A stretch of DNA of 64,000 nucleotides from the NCBI RefSeq assembly GCF_018320785.1, contig NC_054867.1:24741855-24805854 (forward strand), read 5' to 3'. This document shows, in pieces, positions 62,036 through 64,000 of this stretch; positions within the stretch are counted from its first letter, which is position 1; every line of letters begins with the position of its first letter. A program made the position numbers and the translations under genes. The notes beneath the pieces were generated by a model. That model saw nothing but the letters and a program-made list of their open reading frames with translations, ran no database searches and was not told where the DNA came from. This DNA comes from Cheilinus undulatus (Eukaryota > Chordata > Actinopteri > Labriformes > Labridae).

Positions 62036-63242
62036 TAGGGCTGGGCAATTAATCGAAAATTAGATCAAATTGCATGGCCTGCTGCAATTTTCAAATTGCA
62101 GAAGATGCAATATTTATTTAACCTCAAATTTATGTCAAAATAGCAGTTTAAAACTTTTTTGCAGCAGCAGCAGAGATGTTATGCATTACATATCATGCAA
62201 TCATCTACAGCAGCATTACTCAACCCTGCTCAACCAAAGAGCCAAATTGTTGAAAAATACCTTTGCAAAAGTGGCAAAAACAGCTTGAAGTAGCAATAAA
62301 AGTAAGTTAAAGGTGAAAAAATGGTCAAAAAGTGGCAAAAAGGGTGAAAAGTGGCAATAAAAATAGGTTAAAGGGGGAAAAATGATCGAAAGGTGGAAAA
62401 GGGTGAAAAGGTGCAAAGTAGGCATAAAATGCCTAAAACTGGGTTAAAAAGTGACAAAAATGTGGAGAAAAAGTGGCTTAAAGGGCGGAAAGTGGCAAAA
62501 TTTGGGTAAGAAGTGAAAAAAAATCAGTTACAGATGGCGAAAACATGACAAAAAATTAGTGAAAAATTACTAAAATGGGCAAAAAGTGGCAAAACCTGGA
62601 TAATAGTGGCAAAAAGAATTGACAAAAATAGCTTAAAGCAGTAAAAATGCATTAAAAGTGCCAAAAAATGAGGGCAATGAAAATATACGAGCCAAAAGTA
62701 AAGGTTGATAATTAAAACCCAGTGTATAAATGTGGGAAACAAACTGATTAATGTGACTTGTAATGGATAATTTCTGTGGTCAAAGTTTCCCTTTTTATGG
62801 TTTTCTGGGGTTTCTGGGGGAATAATATTTCAAATTTAGCCATAAAAGAGCCACAAATCATCACAAAAGAGCCACATGTGGGTCTAGAGCCACGCATTGA
62901 GTAACGCTGATCTACAGGTATTTTTAGTCTACAAAAATCATACTTTTTCTATGTTTTTCTTATTAAATATAAGAATGGTATAATAATTTTAATTCCCTTC
63001 AATACATCAATTCCTGTCCAATTTGCAATACGAGTCAACATCATCACAGTTAGATATTTTTCAGAGTTGTTCAGCTCTAGTTTTAGCTAATATTGTGCTG
63101 TTATAGGCTGATTCTTTGCTTGTGTTTGTTGGTTAAAAAACACAATATAAGGAACTTAAGTAATAATCGCAGATCACATTGCAATTGCAATACTGGGGAA
63201 AAAATCGCAATTAGATTATTTTTCCCAAATCGTTCAGCCCTA
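62036..63242. mobile_element. hAT-like non-autonomous element with 8-bp target duplication
   Basis: The left end TAGGGCTGGGCAATTAATCG and the right end CCCAAATCGTTCAGCCCTA are inverted relatives. The flanking 8 bases are GTCATTTC (62028-62035) and GTCATCTC (63243-63250), one mismatch apart. This fits a hAT insertion. The interior is non-coding and interrupted by another element at 62211-62909. A left-truncated relative lies at 47411-47854. Confidence 0.8.
62211..62909. mobile_element. Second hAT-like element nested in the first
   Basis: A 699-bp insertion with inverted ends CAGCATTACTCAA / TTGAGTAACGCTG-type, flanked by the exact 8-bp direct repeat ATCTACAG (62203-62210 and 62910-62917). The interior is a degenerate array built on AAAAGTGGCAAAAA and GGTGAAAA words, with no coding capacity. 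The subterminal words AAAGAGCCA / GAGCCACATGTGG recur near the ends. Confidence 0.85.
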
Positions 63243-63250
63243 GTCATCTC

Positions 63251-64000
63251 TCCCTCCCACCAATACCTACAACATGTGCGTCCAATTCCTCCTAAAGTCT
63301 GACCATTCACGTAAAACATGGAATGACAGAAGCTGCGTTCAGGTTAAGAAATTATAATATTGCGTGCACTTAAGCACTGCCCTTGACAAATACGTTTTTT
63401 TCACTGTTCTAAACCAAGTTTTATCACTGAATGAAGCACGAAAGAAAAGTCTCACATCAGCCACAACGCTCCAAAAACATCGGCAGCTGGTAGCCTGGAC
63501 TAATTAAACTGGACAATACTGATAAGAGTAACATCAGGGGGATATTTACAGACTACATCCTTTGTTTTTTAAGCCGTAGGAGAAATTATTTTCCTGATCA
63601 TTGCTCATGAGTGCCAAAGAGCGCAGCGCTCCGTCAGCTCTCTCTGAGACTTCGTTTTTACTCTGTTTGCCCCTCTCTGGCCCTGTCCTTGTCCGTAAAT
63701 TAAACGCTTTATGAAAAGAGGCCAATTTTTATGGATAGAAGGGATTTCCCCTCAAATAACAGTAATATGGCTCAGTATCTCTGTGCCAGTCCCTTCCTCT
63801 GTGTCATGAGGTGCATCAGAGCAGTGGAGACGCTTATACTGTATGTCTGCAGTGCTATGAGGAGTTTTAAAGCTTCTGTGCACATTTAAGAAATTAGACT
63901 GTGCCCTGTTTACTAACTTAAACAGTTTTAGTGCAAGCAAAAATTAAATTCAGACCTGATCCCAACGCAGCCATCTAACTCGGTTCTTTTAGTACAGCTA
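63251..64000. other. Right-end non-coding sequence (sort1 intron 8)
   Basis: I see no exon, repeat family or RNA gene here. By gene structure it should be intronic to sort1, whose next exon was not found in the window. Confidence 0.4.

Overview
This is nuclear DNA of a ray-finned fish, most likely a percomorph teleost. Evidence for this is the short GT-AG introns, the four vertebrate genes in fish-like form, and the repeat load: several Tc1/mariner families, hAT-like elements, two tRNA-derived SINE copies, and pieces of L2/Rex-like and L1-like LINEs. The species cannot be named from the sequence. I saw no bacterial, organellar or CRISPR feature and recognised no retrovirus-like element.

Layout. 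1-2800 is AT-rich and holds no exon I can support; by human gene order (VAMP3 next to PER3) it may be the 3' UTR of an upstream vamp3. 2811-3295 is a promoter-like segment with two perfect E-boxes, an E'-box, a D-box-like site, two CCAAT boxes and a GC box. It leads to a probable non-coding first exon of period 3. per3 (+) has 21 coding exons between 8691 and 20826 that splice in phase to 1293 codons. mxra8 (-) has 12 coding exons between 35300 and 25200 (433 aa) and converges on per3. A tRNA-Glu(TTC) gene (-) lies at 36519-36590 between mxra8 and psma5. psma5 (+) has nine exons from 37829 to 40422 and encodes exactly 241 aa. sort1 (+) starts at 42831 and runs off the window: eight exons (298 codons) are present, and its first intron is 14.6 kb.

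How the genes work together. They share no pathway: per3 is a circadian repressor, mxra8 a cell-surface Ig-type adhesion protein, psma5 a 20S proteasome subunit and sort1 a VPS10 sorting receptor. What links them is history. All four human counterparts lie on chromosome 1 (MXRA8 and PER3 at 1p36, PSMA5 and SORT1 adjacent at 1p13), so this fish block brings parts of that linkage group together in a different order.

The accessory content is mostly DNA transposons, especially in sort1 intron 1 and at the right end. Several are nested, and their target duplications can be read directly: a Tc1 MITE inside a Tc1 remnant in per3 intron 20, a hAT-like element inside another at 62036-63242, and a minisatellite-bearing element inside the terminal repeat of a Tc1-like element at 54618-56131. 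I found no clearly new biological system. The items most worth checking are the clock-type per3 promoter, an upstream ORF overlapping the per3 start, candidate CTCF sites between the genes, and the nested or poorly classified elements.
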